Shown piece after piece: positions 13,101 through 26,026 of a stretch of DNA of 64,000 bases (its first letter is position 1; the number at the start of each line of letters is the position of its first letter). Source of the stretch: Struthidea cinerea (taxonomy: Eukaryota; Chordata; Aves; Passeriformes; Corcoracidae); NCBI GenBank assembly GCA_013397865.1, contig VZTI01003145.1, forward strand, positions 186,001 through 250,000, written 5' to 3'. Under the pieces are notes generated by a model. The model made no database searches and was not told the origin of the DNA. It saw only the letters and a list, made by a program, of their open reading frames with translations. The translations under genes were made by a program, and so were the position numbers.

Positions 13101-16100
13101 TACCTCCATTGCATTTAGCCTAGTGAGCCAAGAAATAGCCAAATGTTTGCTTCACCAGAAACTTCCTACACTTGAAAGCTTGCTTATTTGCTTCCTTCAT
13201 TTCCTTCTTTTTAGATTTTCTTTGTGAACCCAAAGCTTCTTGTGTATGTAGCAAAGGAAATCAGATTGTCCTTAATTCTGAGAATCAAAGGCTTCCCTGG
13301 CTCACAGCTGCCAACTAGCTGGGCTTCCTCAGAGTTTTTCCTCACAAAGAATTTTAAGGGGATTTATTTTCAAGCAAGAGTAAAGCAAAATGAAACAAAT
13401 ATACCTGCAAGTACAGAAGTAAATGTGTATTTTGGGAAGATAAGGGAAGTGTTATCCTCTAAGGACAAGAGCAGAGACATGATATGAAATGTCAATAGCA
13501 CAAACTTTACCACATTTCAGGGAAAAGATCAGGGTACACTGTGCTCAGTTATACTAATTTCAAAAGTACACACATGCACCTTAAATCTTGAGCCTTTAAA
13601 TGACTGAAAAACAAAGAGGGAGATAAACAGAAGAAAAAAATAGTAGGTTTGAATATAAATCAACATTTTGAAAAGACCACAAACTATTTTTATATTTTAG
13701 GCAGCAGAATACTTTCAGTCATCAAAGGGAATAAGAAAAGGTGAAGAAAAAAAACCCCACACTAAATAAAAAATATTCCTACAATAAAAAGAGAGAAATA
13801 TACAATGACAGGAATAATGACACAAAATGATAAGAACCTTGTGAACTTTCATACCGTACTGATTACTTATAGATTGTATTTGCCACTTTCATATATTATG
13901 ATAAGAAAAGCCATAGATGAAGCTACAGTTTATAGTCTGAGCATAAATGATTGCCACAAGCTTTTAGGATAGGAAAAATGACAAAAATTATAGACAGAAA
14001 ACTTTGTTTCATATTGAATGCTGAACTATTGTTGCTGCCTTAATATATTATGAAATGAAAGACTGTGATCTGACCCATGGGCTAGGGACTGGTACCTTTT
14101 GAAGGAGATAATGTGTTAGCAACACGAAGATTAAATTATTAATTTTCATTAAAGATAAATGGACCCAAATGGGGAGTTCAGGGAATGCAGACCTAAACTG
14201 CTCTCTGTGAATCTGAACCTGGACCCTGCAAGCCTCCCAGTGAGCAAGCTGCACAGCACAGGGACTTTGAAATTTCGACATTATAGAATTTGCCTATTAC
14301 AAATTTTACTGATTTGTGTGTGTATGTCAAGGTGTGAAAGTCTGCAGTCTTTGTGGAAAGAGTTTCTTTTTTCTGTTCAACAAAGTACTGTAAACATTTC
14401 TCTACTGGATCACTGTTCTATAAACATTTTTGTCAGTATGACTGGATTCTGCAGAGCATCCTGGAAGGCATTCTGTGTTTGTCTGCAAAACATGCCTTCT
14501 GTTGGATTGGAAGATTCAGACTGTGGCTGTAAAAGAAGCTGTTCTTTATGCCTCCATCTCTCTCTTACTGCCATTAGTTCTGATCCTGTTCATAACAGAT
14601 GCTGTTTGATCCTTGCCATGCTTTGTGGTAGCTTTGCCATTACTTTTGTTGGAAATTGCTAGTTATGGAAATGCTCTTTCTGAGTTTCTATATCACAAAG
14701 AACTGTGAGACTAAAGGCAATGTCTGGTGTGGGGAAGAAGGGAAGGGGCTAAACGATGGGAATATTTTTTCTTCGCTGACAGTGATGAACTCCTCTAGAG
14801 ATCCATACACACAATATGTATATCAGTAATGATCAAAATCAATCTGAGCAGTTTCGACTACTAGATCTGTGCTCTTTTGACTTTTTCTGTATTTAAAATG
14901 TAAGCAGTTGTACTGTTTACATAAATACTGCAAAATCAGCCCATTAGATGGAAACTTTCATTCCATTTATGAAGGATTTGATCATTTTGCTTTACAAATC
15001 CACCTCTGTTTCTAAAGCTATCTAAGCAACAGATATGAGGACCCACTGATGGTTCAAACTACAGCTCAGCTATAATCCTTAATCAGTGTTTTACCTCCTA
15101 GTCCCAACTCCAAGCCAGCATGTGGCCCTCGGTGGGTCTGATTACTGATTAGGGAACAAGAAACATATGCTCCAAATCACAGTCCAGTTTCCTGAATGAG
15201 TTTGAACACTGACAGCAAATACAAGTGTATCTGGAAATGTGTGCATAAGCTTTTTTCAGATCTCTCAGGACATTAATTACCAGGTCTTTGGTCTACTTTA
15301 GAGCTAAGCAGACATGGAATTATCAACGGGGTTTGAACCATCTGTATCATATAGAGTTTTGAAACTTTCAAGTCAAGTATGAAACTTTATGAAGGACATA
15401 AATGCGCTACTGAAGGATGAATATTCGTTTGCCTGATGTGAAATGTATTACGTGGGTGGGTGTGGCAAAAACCAGAAATTCTTTTCAGTCCTTTAAAGAG
15501 CACTCTGTGGGGGAGCAATCGCTCTGACATCACTGTGTGTGTTATGGCCTTCCACTCTGTTTTTGTTTTCCAAACAAGCAAAGAAGAACAAACCCAGTAT
15601 TTCCCTAGAACATGGACACTAGTTTATGTCCCAAGTACTGCACTAAATATGGGAAATATGCTAATGAGTCTGTAATTAGCAATAGCTTTAATATTAAAAC
15701 ATGCAAGTTTTAGGAGCACAAAGAGGAGCATATATCTATCTTCATAAAGTAAAACGGAAGTGTTTCTTGCACTAAAATAATAAAATCCATTATGGCTAAA
15801 TCAAAAGGAAAGTAAAACCCCATTATCAATGGAGGTGGTAGGAAGCTAAGCTCTGCCCTTTGCTCTGAACCAGCTGTGGCCATCCCAGCCATCCCTTTTG
15901 CATTACAGAGGCAACAGGCCCATCAAGGTAAGTGATGTTTGGGTTACATTTCCTCCAGGAAGACACTGATTCTTGTACTAAAATCTTATGACAAGGAATT
16001 ATCACAGCTCTAGTTATTTTTTCCTACTAGTTGATTATTCTCACCGGTAATGAACTGAACAGTATTCCTGGTATGAATTTGTCTGGCTTGGAGCTCCCAT

Positions 16101-17565
16101 TGTTTAAGCTCACTGTGTCTGTACCTGTATAGCAAACTGGTGATCTCATATACCTGCTTTTCTCATAAACATGTCAGAACTCAGGTTTATTACCAGCTCT
16201 TTTAATACTAAAGTCCACATCGTGGACTCTGGTAACACTTCAGACAACACTCACGAGCTTTTCAAATTTCACTAAGTTTCCATGCCATATGGCACACATG
16301 ATAAACTCTCCAAATGTTGATACCATTCCATAGCTAATAAGAAATTCAAAACCTAATCTAAAACAGAAGCTGTGAGGGTCTCTTAGAAGTATTTCCAAGG
16401 TGGGCATTCCCCTGCCTGTCTCACCAGTATGGCCTGACAGAAGACAGCTGGCCTGAGAGAGACAAGAAAAAAGAGAATATATTTGTGTCCCACACCATTT
16501 CAGATTCAGGGAATCTTATCACAGTTTGCAGTACAGAAGACGGTCAACTAGGGAATCCAAATTAGGGTACTTACATACCAAGCAGTTTGTGACTTCACAG
16601 ATAGTCCCACTGAAATAATCACTTCATGAAATACTGATATTTTTTATTTCCAGTAAGAAAAGCCTTAACACAGATTAGGATCACTGTATTTGGCTTTAAC
16701 ACCAACGTGTTATCTCTCTTTGTGGAAAGGGGTGACTTGCAGAAGAAGTGTCAAGTGGTCATGAAGTACACAAAGAAAAAGGTGACTTTTATTTGAATGT
16801 GTTTAATGGAAAAAATACCTTTTGAATATAATTTCTGCTTTGCCTCAAGAAATATTATTCATAGAAAATTTTGGTTTTAATAACATTGAAGAATTATTTG
16901 GTAAGTTAACTAACTTATTAAAGATAACTAAGTTTGTTCAAAACATTTTTAACCCTTCTGTTGCACGCTCTTTACTTATCAAGGTATGACTTCATCAGCA
17001 TCGCGTTTATTCCTTTGCAGACTGGAACTGCTGGTGAGCTCTGAGAACTCATTTTGGGCTTTTCAGTTCAGTGCTGAACTCCCAACACTGAAGAAGAACT
17101 AGAAAATAACCCCCTTAACCCCCTATTGGAAAATAACTCCAAACCCTAAGCCTGACTGCTGTCTTTAGCAATGACTGTGGGCACAGAGTAAAGGGATCAG
17201 AGGCAAAACTGTTTCTTCAAGCTGCTTCAAATTTGTTCAAGGAACATCAGAAAATATAAACACAGAACGACAAGTGATATTTGAAAATACAGGTATGAGG
17301 GCAGGCATATTAGATTCCATTTCCAAAGCCACATGGTGTCAAACTTCCTGCTATCCTAAATGATGGAGATTGAGTGTACAAATGCTTTTATTTCTGGAAA
17401 TTCCAGTCATTAGTTGTCAATATAGGATTAAAACACAACTCAGTCTCCTCTCATGAATAGATCTCTTTCCTTACAATAGCAATTTTTCATGTGCTAAGGG
17501 CATGGTTTGGAAATAATTTCAAGCAGAATGAGCTTAAATATATTTAAGATCATTTTACTGTGATT
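7141..17565. other. Noncoding AT-rich sequence
   Basis: About 10.4 kb without a supportable gene or recognised repeat. T-rich runs occur at 7147-7175 (TTTTTTTAG-like units). The longest ATG frame of the window (14159-14662, + strand, 167 codons) lies here. It has no signal peptide, no domain signature and a Cys/Ser/Leu-rich composition expected from random AT-rich DNA, so I treat it as chance. The other frames, such as 7882-8244 and 9210-9473, are equally unsupported. Confidence 0.5.
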
Positions 17566-17648
17566 CTTGGGCTGTCCTGTACAGAGCCAGGAGTCAGACT
17601 TTAATGATCCTTGTGGGTTCCTTCCAACTCAAGGTATTCTGTGATTTC
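17566..17648 (+). mobile_element. CR1 LINE 3' end, fragment
   Basis: The sequence matches the CR1 3' UTR pattern: a GGAGTCAGACTTTAATGATCC segment close to the usual 'GGAGTTGGACTTGATGATCC', then TTCCTTCCAACTC and the terminal GTATTCTGTGATT. CR1 elements are non-LTR retroposons of birds and reptiles that are usually 5'-truncated, keep only the 3' UTR, and end in an ATTCTGTG-type short repeat instead of poly-A. Only about 80 bp survive, so it cannot be active. Confidence 0.8.
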
Positions 17649-17743
17649 CAAATTCTAACAGATTCAATATTTGCCTACAATATAAATTAGTTTTACTGTA
17701 TTAAATTATGTATAACTCTCAGACCAAGCAGTTAGACTTGATT

Positions 17744-17850
17744 CTTATAGAACAGTTTGGGTTAGAAGGGATCTTTAAAGGTCATCTAGTCCAATCCCTC
17801 TGAAATGAGCAGTAACATCTTCAATTAGATCAGGAGAGTAAGGCTCAAAA
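17744..17850 (-). mobile_element. CR1 LINE 3' end, fragment, antisense
   Basis: Read on the + strand this is the antisense CR1 tail: CTTATAGAACAGTTTGGGTT, then AGAAGGGATCTTTAAAGGTC and ATCTAGTCCAATCCCTCTG, then TCAATTAGATCAGG. The 3' terminus points left, towards the + strand CR1 tail ending at 17648, so two independent insertions face each other about 95 bp apart. It is 5'-truncated and diverged. Confidence 0.85.
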
Positions 17851-20616
17851 AGCAACACTACAGTAAGCAAATGATACAGATTTCATTTTCAGCTCTTCCT
17901 TAACTATCAGTTTTACCACACATTTTCAATTCCTATGGACACCTTTCAATAGGAACAGAACTTGTCTCACAGATACGATACACCTTCTTTCTAAAATAAT
18001 GCTCTGAACTTTAGATAAAAGCTTTGCATTATAAATGTACAAAGCATTCTGCCAGGGTGGGTAATAAATCTGCCTTCAAATATCGCTCTGATGTATAATG
18101 TATAACAAAAAAGAATAGAAGCATTTTAAAAGAAATAGGCACTTTTTTCATTTCACTGTGTTTAAAATCTTTCCTAACCCTCCAAAATGTGGATGGCCAG
18201 TTCCCAATCAGAGGCAGAAAAATGGGTAAGCGCTGCACTTAACTTCCAAAGTTTAATAGGGTTCTTTAAATAACAAAGAGCACCCACACTTAAAAAAAGA
18301 GAAAAAAATACCTTCTTTTTCTGAGCACAATGACTACACTCATTTCATGGTGAAGTCATCCCTTTATCTGATAGTTCATTCACTGCCATTCCTTTCAAAA
18401 TGTCACACTTCCAAAATATAAGAAAACAAAAAAACCTGAAGTGATCCCATGATGGCTTTCAGCTACTTTACTCTTGAGAGATCTTTTATCTTTTTTTTTT
18501 TTTGTACTGTACATGCAGGGTTTTTATCTCTGAAGGTATTTGCAGGCAGGTTTATTTTTCATGTTAGAAAAGCAATGTAACTAAAAAAAATGAACCATAT
18601 GACTTTTTTTTTTAATTTTGGAAAGCTGCATTTTACATTCACAAACAAGAGTTTAGGGAAGTGTTGTTTTAAAATGAAGAGAGAAGACTTTGCTTTCTTA
18701 ATATAGTACAATTTTGTTTCCTTCAGCAAAATAAGATAATATTTCTGAGGGAATTTGAACAGGAACTAAGGGTTTGAGGCAATCAAAGCTACTTTATTCC
18801 AGAAAGTTGGAAATCAGCACTATCATTTTTGTGCTATTACCTATACTGCTCTTAAACAAAAATTCTAAACCCATAAATGTCACAGCCCATTGTTCCATTT
18901 TATGAAACAAAATACTGACAAAAATGCTTCTATCAAACTTCTATCAAACACCCAGTCTATTAAAAATTGGACACATTTAGTGTAGCCATACTCCTATTAC
19001 AAGAAGAAGCCAGGAAAAGGGGATACAAAAGAATTACAGCATGGTTTTGTACCTTTTATGTGAGTAACTCTTAGGTGTACAAGGAGCCCTGTTAATATTG
19101 ATGGAATTAATGATGTGAACACTGTAAGTCAGGGTTGCTGAATCAGATCATATATGACTTTTCCACATAGGGAATCTATAAAAAAATCAAAAATAGCAGC
19201 AATTTTGCTGCTTATTCTTGTGCTTTGCTTTCAGGATTAAAATTCTTGCCATGGTGATAAAATGCAGAAATAGGAAAAGGGGGAAAAAAGAAAAAGTAAG
19301 GAAATACTCTCACCCAGGTCTTTGCAGGATTAGTCCCATTTTCTCCCATTGAAACATTTTCATTAATAGAGAATAGCATATTAAAATCTGCAGAAGTTAC
19401 TGAGATCTTAATGAAATAAATTCATGACTGCATTTTATTTAGTCACTGTTTGGTTTGTTTCCCATTTTCCTGTTAATATAATTAGTCATATGGTTTTCCC
19501 CTTTTTAACATTGGTAGAGAGAAAACCTGAAAGAGTTTGCTATTATAATATAAGATACAATTCATTGTATGCATTAAAATATGCATATCCTCTTCTTCAA
19601 AAGGCAGGTTTTGAATGATTCATGAAAAAAGTAATCTACATCAATAAAAAAACAGCTTTGTGAAATTCACAGGAAAACACATTTTGGAGTGAGCAGAATG
19701 ACCAAAAGAACTGAAATTTTCATCCTCTCCATTCCTCTTTTTAATTTTCTTTCACCCTGTCCCCAACCATTATAAGCATGTATATTAAATCTTTTATCTT
19801 TATTTTTAAATTGTTTATATCCAATATGCATGGAAGTTCTTCGTGCATCATAATCCATAAAATGTGACTTATGAAAATTGCAACACTGCCATTATACATC
19901 AAAGGTAGAAGAGAAGTGATAAAGTAAATTTTCCATTTGAAAATTTACAGGATTTCTACAAATATTACCTTGGCATAAAGGATAAACCGAGAAAAAAAAA
20001 AAGTCTTAAACCATGGGACTGATGAAGTTAGCTGACCTATCCATAAAAATTGCCAAGCTGTGAAAAAAAAAAGTGTGTGTTGTCTCATGGTGCCCTTCAG
20101 TTATTCTGAACAGTCCTAATACCCTTGGGTATTTCCATAATTATAATTTCTCAAAGAACGCAGTTGCTTCTAAGGAATACAGACTTTCCTATTGGTACAG
20201 TTATTATTTCACCTCGTAAAAGACAGAAATTAAACCACTATCTTGTACATTGGCTGTCATTTAACCTACCCCCCCAATGACCATATTGTCATATTATAGA
20301 CCCATGTTCTCTTCCCTCTTTTACTTCTTGTTTCATATGAATTCACCAGTGCAAAGCTTCATTTTTACAGGATTATCCTCTCACCAGAACGGGAACCATG
20401 ACTTCCCAAAGAAAATTCACGCAGTTCAGTAGAAACATTTGCAGTAAGAAAATCTCCAGCATTTCTCTTTGTGTAGAAAGAATAAGTCAGCAGCTAATAA
20501 AACAGATTGCAGATTAATATTATGTATGATTGACTGATTTATTAATGACCTTCAAAATATCTCTAATTCGACCTGTGAAGAGGTACATAAGGTAAACTCC
20601 TTAATAGGAGCCACTT
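17851..20616. other. Noncoding AT-rich sequence
   Basis: No gene or clear repeat. It contains a poly-T run near 18491-18503 and a small tandem duplication (CTTCTATCAAA twice) near 18930-18950. A diverged stretch near 19315-19365 could be an ancient amniote repeat, but the similarity is too short to call. Confidence 0.5.
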
Positions 20617-20675
20617 ATCAGAGGGATACTGTTCTAGGCACACGTTTCAGGTGCCTAGAACAGTATCCATCTGAT
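20617..20675. repeat. Near-perfect 25-bp inverted repeat with 9-nt loop
   Basis: The left arm (20617-20641) and right arm (20651-20675) are reverse complements at 24 of 25 positions, the core being GGATACTGTTCTAGGCAC. The loop is ACGTTTCAG (20642-20650). The single mismatch is G on the left against the expected T. Pairing stops sharply beyond the arms. The predicted RNA hairpin would be about 59 nt. That is shorter than most microRNA precursors but not impossible. It could equally be a recent template-switch mutation or the remnant of a small inverted-repeat transposon. Confidence 0.9.
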
Positions 20676-23600
20676 TGGGTTCTGTAGTCTAATTGTAGTC
20701 AATAGATGCCCTTAATAGCATCTGCTGACTCTTAATTTTGCCTTATGATTCTTTACTTGTAATCTTAGCAAACAAAATCAGTGACACTCCCTGTTTAGCT
20801 CTGAGGGATGCTCTTTGCATTGTACATTTGGGGAAATGCATCATGTGGGTATTTCTTTGACTGGATACAATGTCCTAAGTAAATGAGGATATATATGTGC
20901 ATTTACTGTGAGAGTACAATGCACTTAAAAAAAATGGCAGGCATCAATAATATCAAGGAATTTTTCACATGCGTGGTTGTTGCATATTTTGTCCGAAAGA
21001 CTAGCACGTTCATCACAGAAATGTTTTGCTCCCTCCTCTGATCAGAATGAGAGGTTGAAAGAGTAGGGTTTGAGCCTGTAAATTATTGTCTACATGAATC
21101 ACTCTAAACACTATACAAGCAAGAAGGCCCAAAGAGTAAAGATTTACAAGATTTATCTCTTAGACTTGGGAGGGGTTTTTTTAAAATTTATTTACTTTTT
21201 AATTCAAGTCAGCTTTACATCTCTCATACGCTAGGACGCTTTTCATGTTTTGACAGCATAGAGAGCAGCATGTTAAATAAGCAATGTGAAATTACATTTG
21301 TGCAAAAGAAAAATAGGACCAAAATGGCTCATGGGTCTGGTTCTGATCATTTACACCAGTGTTACAGCTCTGCAGCCCAAGTTTAATTAGCAGAGTTAAT
21401 CATGATTGATCAGACTCATGGAAAAGGGGGGGATGCCACATTCTCTTTTGCCATGAGTAAGTCTTGGAGCCAGTGAGATGGTAAAGATATGTGATCAGCT
21501 CCCTGATTTTAAGGCCAGGCCTGACTCCAATGAAATTGGAAGCCTCTGCCAAGCAGCTTAGTGTTGTCAGGTCCTGGGCACTGCGCCACTGGAAAATAGC
21601 CATGTTGGATTTCTGTTCTGCGGTCCCAGCTCACCCCACGTGTTGGAAGGAGGCATGGAAATGTAGAGCCCAGCTGTAGTGCAGATGCACCAGCTCAGAT
21701 GCTCAGATGCACACTCTCTGGAATACTTGTTTCTGGGTTACAGCACAAAGGGACCGAAAAACCAGCTTCTGAACCTGTTATTCTAAACTAAGGAAGTTCA
21801 TTAATGGAAAAGGAGAAGCAAAATTAGACAAAACTGGGTGCTCGGATTACAGAACTGCAGACACCTGAGTAAAAAATTCCCTGTGCAGTACATGGGAAAA
21901 CAGTCTAACACAAAAGTTGATGCAGAGCTTGAGTCAAAACTTGAACCACTGCCTATTTGCTCCAATTTATAATCACCATTGAAATCTTTCAGAAGTGATA
22001 TATGCAAGACACACATTCTTCTATCACGATACTTTTCTTGACATTTGTATTTCTTCATACCTAGTATCAGTATAAGAAGTTGATATCTGTTTCAGTTTTT
22101 TAATTTAAAATTTCATGTGTTTAGTCATGAATCAAATGAATCTAATTTTGTGTGATTTTAGAAATATTTTTTAAATTCTTAACTTTTATTCCTTAATTAT
22201 AGGTTGACTGTGTTTTAATTGAAAAGACTAGAGGAACAGGACTTGACCTGCACATAGCCCTTTTGCTTTAAAATGTTTGGTATTTTAATAGCTTATAAAC
22301 TCCTTCCAATTCTTTCCTTAGTAGGTTATTGCTTGAATTGAATGAATAATTTTTGTTTTCTACAAACCACCATTTTTCTAATGAAAGAAAATTGAAAATT
22401 TCCCAGCCAGTTCTAAATTTAAACAACTTAGCTTTACTGTGCTTGCACTTCTTTTGTGTTTCTCTTCTCCAAACACTGTACCAAATTAGTTTACATGAAG
22501 AAATACTAAGAAAAACAAATAGTGGTATAATGGTGAGAAATAATCATCAAGTCAACATTTCAGAATCCAGTGACTATTACACACAGCATAAATCTGAGAC
22601 TCAGAAGTAAACACATCGAGCTGTTTTTTGTATGATCTACACACCTAATTAACGCAACGTTAAGGCCTTAACATTTCACAGGAGATTGCTTGTTAAGTGA
22701 AGCAAGTAACAACTTCAGAATTATTTAAAAACATAATCTGTTTTACCAGAACACTTCCCTTGCTGTATTACTTACCTGATCATTTATCTGGGAGAAAATT
22801 CAAACAGAAATGAAGTTGTAACTGCATCACTTAAGTACCATTGGTGTTGTGAGGTGCACTTCCCACCAACAGGTTATCCACATGAGATGGATAAAAAAAG
22901 GTTAACTTAGATACCTCTTTCATCAGCAGCTTCTATAAGCAGATTTACACACTGTGTACTGGGATTGCGTGTTTATTTGTACATTGCATCCCACAGCCAA
23001 TCCAAATTACTACCAACAGAGAGGAGAGAAGAACACACAGGAAGTAAAATTGCCTATAAAGCATTATAATATGGTGAGGAAGGTTACTGGCTGCACATCC
23101 CACTTGCTATTTCGCCTAATTTAAAAAATTAGCTTCAGATATGGCCACAGATGTTCCAGGTTCCTGATATTCAGACCCATCTTTTTTTACTTGAATGATT
23201 TGTACAGGCCAGCATTTAGCCTCATGAACAAACATGGAGCTCCCATTCTTATAAAGAGAAAACAAACGATCTGCATTTACAGTAGGCTTTAAATTTGCCA
23301 GGGAGACTCAGCCTGATGCAAAAGGACAGAAAAATACAAAAGGCCAGGTAAGAAAGGCTATCATGTGTATTCACAGAAGCTTTTGACGTAGTAGTTTCTC
23401 TTCACAAAACCGTGATCCTTTGATCATACTTAGAAATGCAAAATTCTACCAGTATGCCAGTATATCACCATTCTTAATACTGAATGTCTGCTTTGTATTG
23501 CTAGCTGCATTTACAGGGCCATGAGGTATTTTGAAGAAAAAGAAAGGCATTGTTATGGAGACAAAATAAAAGTCTCTATATTCTAAGGAGCTTGGTATCT

Positions 23601-25974
23601 AACATGAAATTACGCATATGCTTCCTAAGGCAAGGTGTGTATCAAAAATTATCGCTAGTGAGAATGAACAGCTCCAACAGTGACTCAAGGATGAAGCAGT
23701 AATTTTCTACTGAATGAAGAAAATACTCTGGTTGAACCAGAAAGGAGAGAGAAAGGGGATGAGTCAGCACTAAGAATCTGGAGACGGAGAGTAAGAAGCA
23801 ATCAGTTTTGTGTTTTCTGTACACACAAAGCTTACTTCTTCAGTAGTAGAAATGTCGGCTCTTCCCAGAAGGGAGGACAGCTTATTTTGAGGCAAACCCA
23901 CCTGCCATAAACCCTCTTGGGGCTGCTCATATCTGTGCTGGTGAAAGCCTAGTATGACTTTACTGTCAGGATCACAACTTTTACAAGATAAACTAAGAAA
24001 TTTAGTTCTCAAGGAAGTAAAAAGGCACCTTGTGGAATTTTCAGGAGAACATAATTGTGTGATTCTTGGTGATCGTCACTGGAGTTGCTGCATACACCTA
24101 AATACTCTCGGAAAGCCACACAACCATAAATCCCTAGGCATCCAGCTACTCAAAAACATTTGGTTCTCAGACCCTAGAGATATTTAAGAGAGAGATTCAA
24201 GCAAGCTCAGTGAGCAGCTTAGAAATCAGGGGGGAAAAAAGGTCACTAACTTAGCAGGTTAACTTTTTCCTGATCATATTTTTGTACATTCTATTGCAGA
24301 GCCGTTTCTGAAATAGCTTACTATAACTGATGCACAAAAATAATGTGATTGACTTAGAGGAAACATGCTTTAAAAAATTCAGGACAAGATATTTAGGCTA
24401 ATAACATTTCTGAACAGCTTGTTTGGGAGAAATGTACTTGTACACATTTGGCAAGCATACTATATTGCATCTACATGAAAAAAAGAGCAAGAACAAGCAA
24501 AGCGTTACATGATATTAAATAAGATCAGATGTTGTTCTTGAATAATGCATTCAGCTACACTTGTTCCAATTCAAAACTGAAAAATAATTATTAACATGCT
24601 ATATTTAAAATATAAAATATTTAACCAAAGTTAAACAAAAAGGTGCTAGCAATGGAAGACTTCACAAAGCCGTTGAAAAGAAAGCCATCAGAGAAAATAA
24701 AAAACAACCAACCAACCAAAAAAAAAAGAAACCTAAGAACAATTAAGAACACCTCAATGAGAATGCAGACAGCAAAGCAAAAATGTTGTACACTAGGTTG
24801 AATGTATTTCAGCCTACAGTGTCTACAGGCAGTTGTTTTGATTTAGGACATTGTTCTTTTAAGTATTACTCCAGTAAGTAATCTCTATGTTACAAGAGTC
24901 CTGAAGCTCGGCTGTGACAACAGTAATTATTCTGCCAGATAAGGACAACCAAAAATTAGGCCAGTATCAGGAATGAGGACCGCCATTGATCAGGAGCATG
25001 TTGGCATGTCAGTCTGGTTACAATGCAAATCAGGACAAGAAGGGACAGAGTACTAAAAAAAAAGAGAAATATTTAAGTTTTAGTCTTCTGCTATGGAAGA
25101 AAAAGCCTACTTTCTAGGCCTTTGTGTAATTTCTTACTTCATAAATGCTTTTTCCATAGCAAATAATAAATGTGAAGTACCATTAAAATTCCATTTATTT
25201 CAACTTTAAGATTGGAGAAATATGCAAATGGAAGATAATATTTTTCTTTTAAAGCTGAATGTTCCTGCGTAGCCAGCCACGAGGAAGTATCGCTTAACAT
25301 TATCAGCTATAGAGAAAACCCTGACATACCAGACTGTCTTCTATTCATCATGGCTATACAAACTTGAAACTAGCACAGAGATTTAGGTTTTAGCTCTACT
25401 CTCTGCAGGAGTGCACATTTTTCCATTCCTAACTATCATTTATTTTATGTAATACAATTGAGATAAATTTCTGACACTGCCATAGCCACCTGGCTATATT
25501 CCCGTTGGCTGACCTGTGCAGGCCCTGTAGTCATGACAAGTTAAGGGAGCCTTAAAAACAACATGTTTTGAAAGCTTTCTATACAGATTTGTCTAAGAAA
25601 ATCCTCAGTAGCTAGCTTTCAAATTAACCTTGAATGTATATTGCAAGGCAGGATCTGTGTGTGATCCAAATCTCCAAGCTATTTGTCTTTTTGATATGGA
25701 AAAGAAGAAAGATAGCTTTGCTTTTTGGGGTAGATAAAATTAATAATTAATTATTATTATTTCAGCGATATAAATCAGTTTCTTCATGTATTTTCAGATA
25801 CAAGGTGATTTGCATAGCCCTTTACATTTTTTTTTAAGAGGAAGTTTAGGAAATTCATGACCTTCTTTCTCTAGAAAATTTGCATTTTGATTACCTCTTA
25901 CAAAGAGTTATTTGTAAATCAATACACATATCTATCAGGTTACTCAGTGTCCCATTGTATCCTATTCAGCGGTT
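20676..25974. other. Noncoding AT-rich sequence
   Basis: No supportable gene. It includes a possible ancient palindromic repeat fragment at 21325-21372, listed separately, a short CAGATGC-type tandem near 21680-21712, and an A-rich (CCAA)-containing tract at about 24697-24735. Frames of 60-85 codons are unsupported. Confidence 0.5.
21325..21372. repeat. Possible ancient amniote palindromic MITE fragment
   Basis: The words GGTTCTGATCATTTACACCAG and TGTTACAG resemble the 'gattctgatct...ttacaccagtgtaa' core of a palindromic ancient repeat that I remember as common in turtle, crocodile and bird genomes. Only about 40 bp match and I cannot search a repeat library. The call is from memory and tentative. 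Confidence 0.35.
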
Positions 25975-26026
25975 TTCCAGAGAGAGGATGGTGATCTCCA
26001 CAGGCAGCCTCAACAATTCTATGATG
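25975..26026 (+). mobile_element. Possible CR1 3' end remnant
   Basis: GATGGTGATCTCCACAGG followed by CCTCAACAATTCTATGATG resembles the CR1 tail 'gatgatctccagaggt...cctcaacaattctatgat'. Only about 50 bp are alignable and no upstream CR1 sequence is recognised. It is a short relic or a chance match. Confidence 0.45.

Noticed and set aside
14159..14662. Longest ATG-started open frame (167 codons, + strand)
   Set aside because: A frame this long is expected about once by chance in this much AT-rich sequence. It has no domain, signal peptide or repeat similarity, no promoter or splice context, and a Cys/Ser/Leu-rich random-like composition.
17024..17036. 13-nt microexon-like segment between CCTTTGCAG and GTGAGC
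   Set aside because: Good splice-like words, but 13 nt is not a frame-preserving length and no neighbouring exon can be identified.
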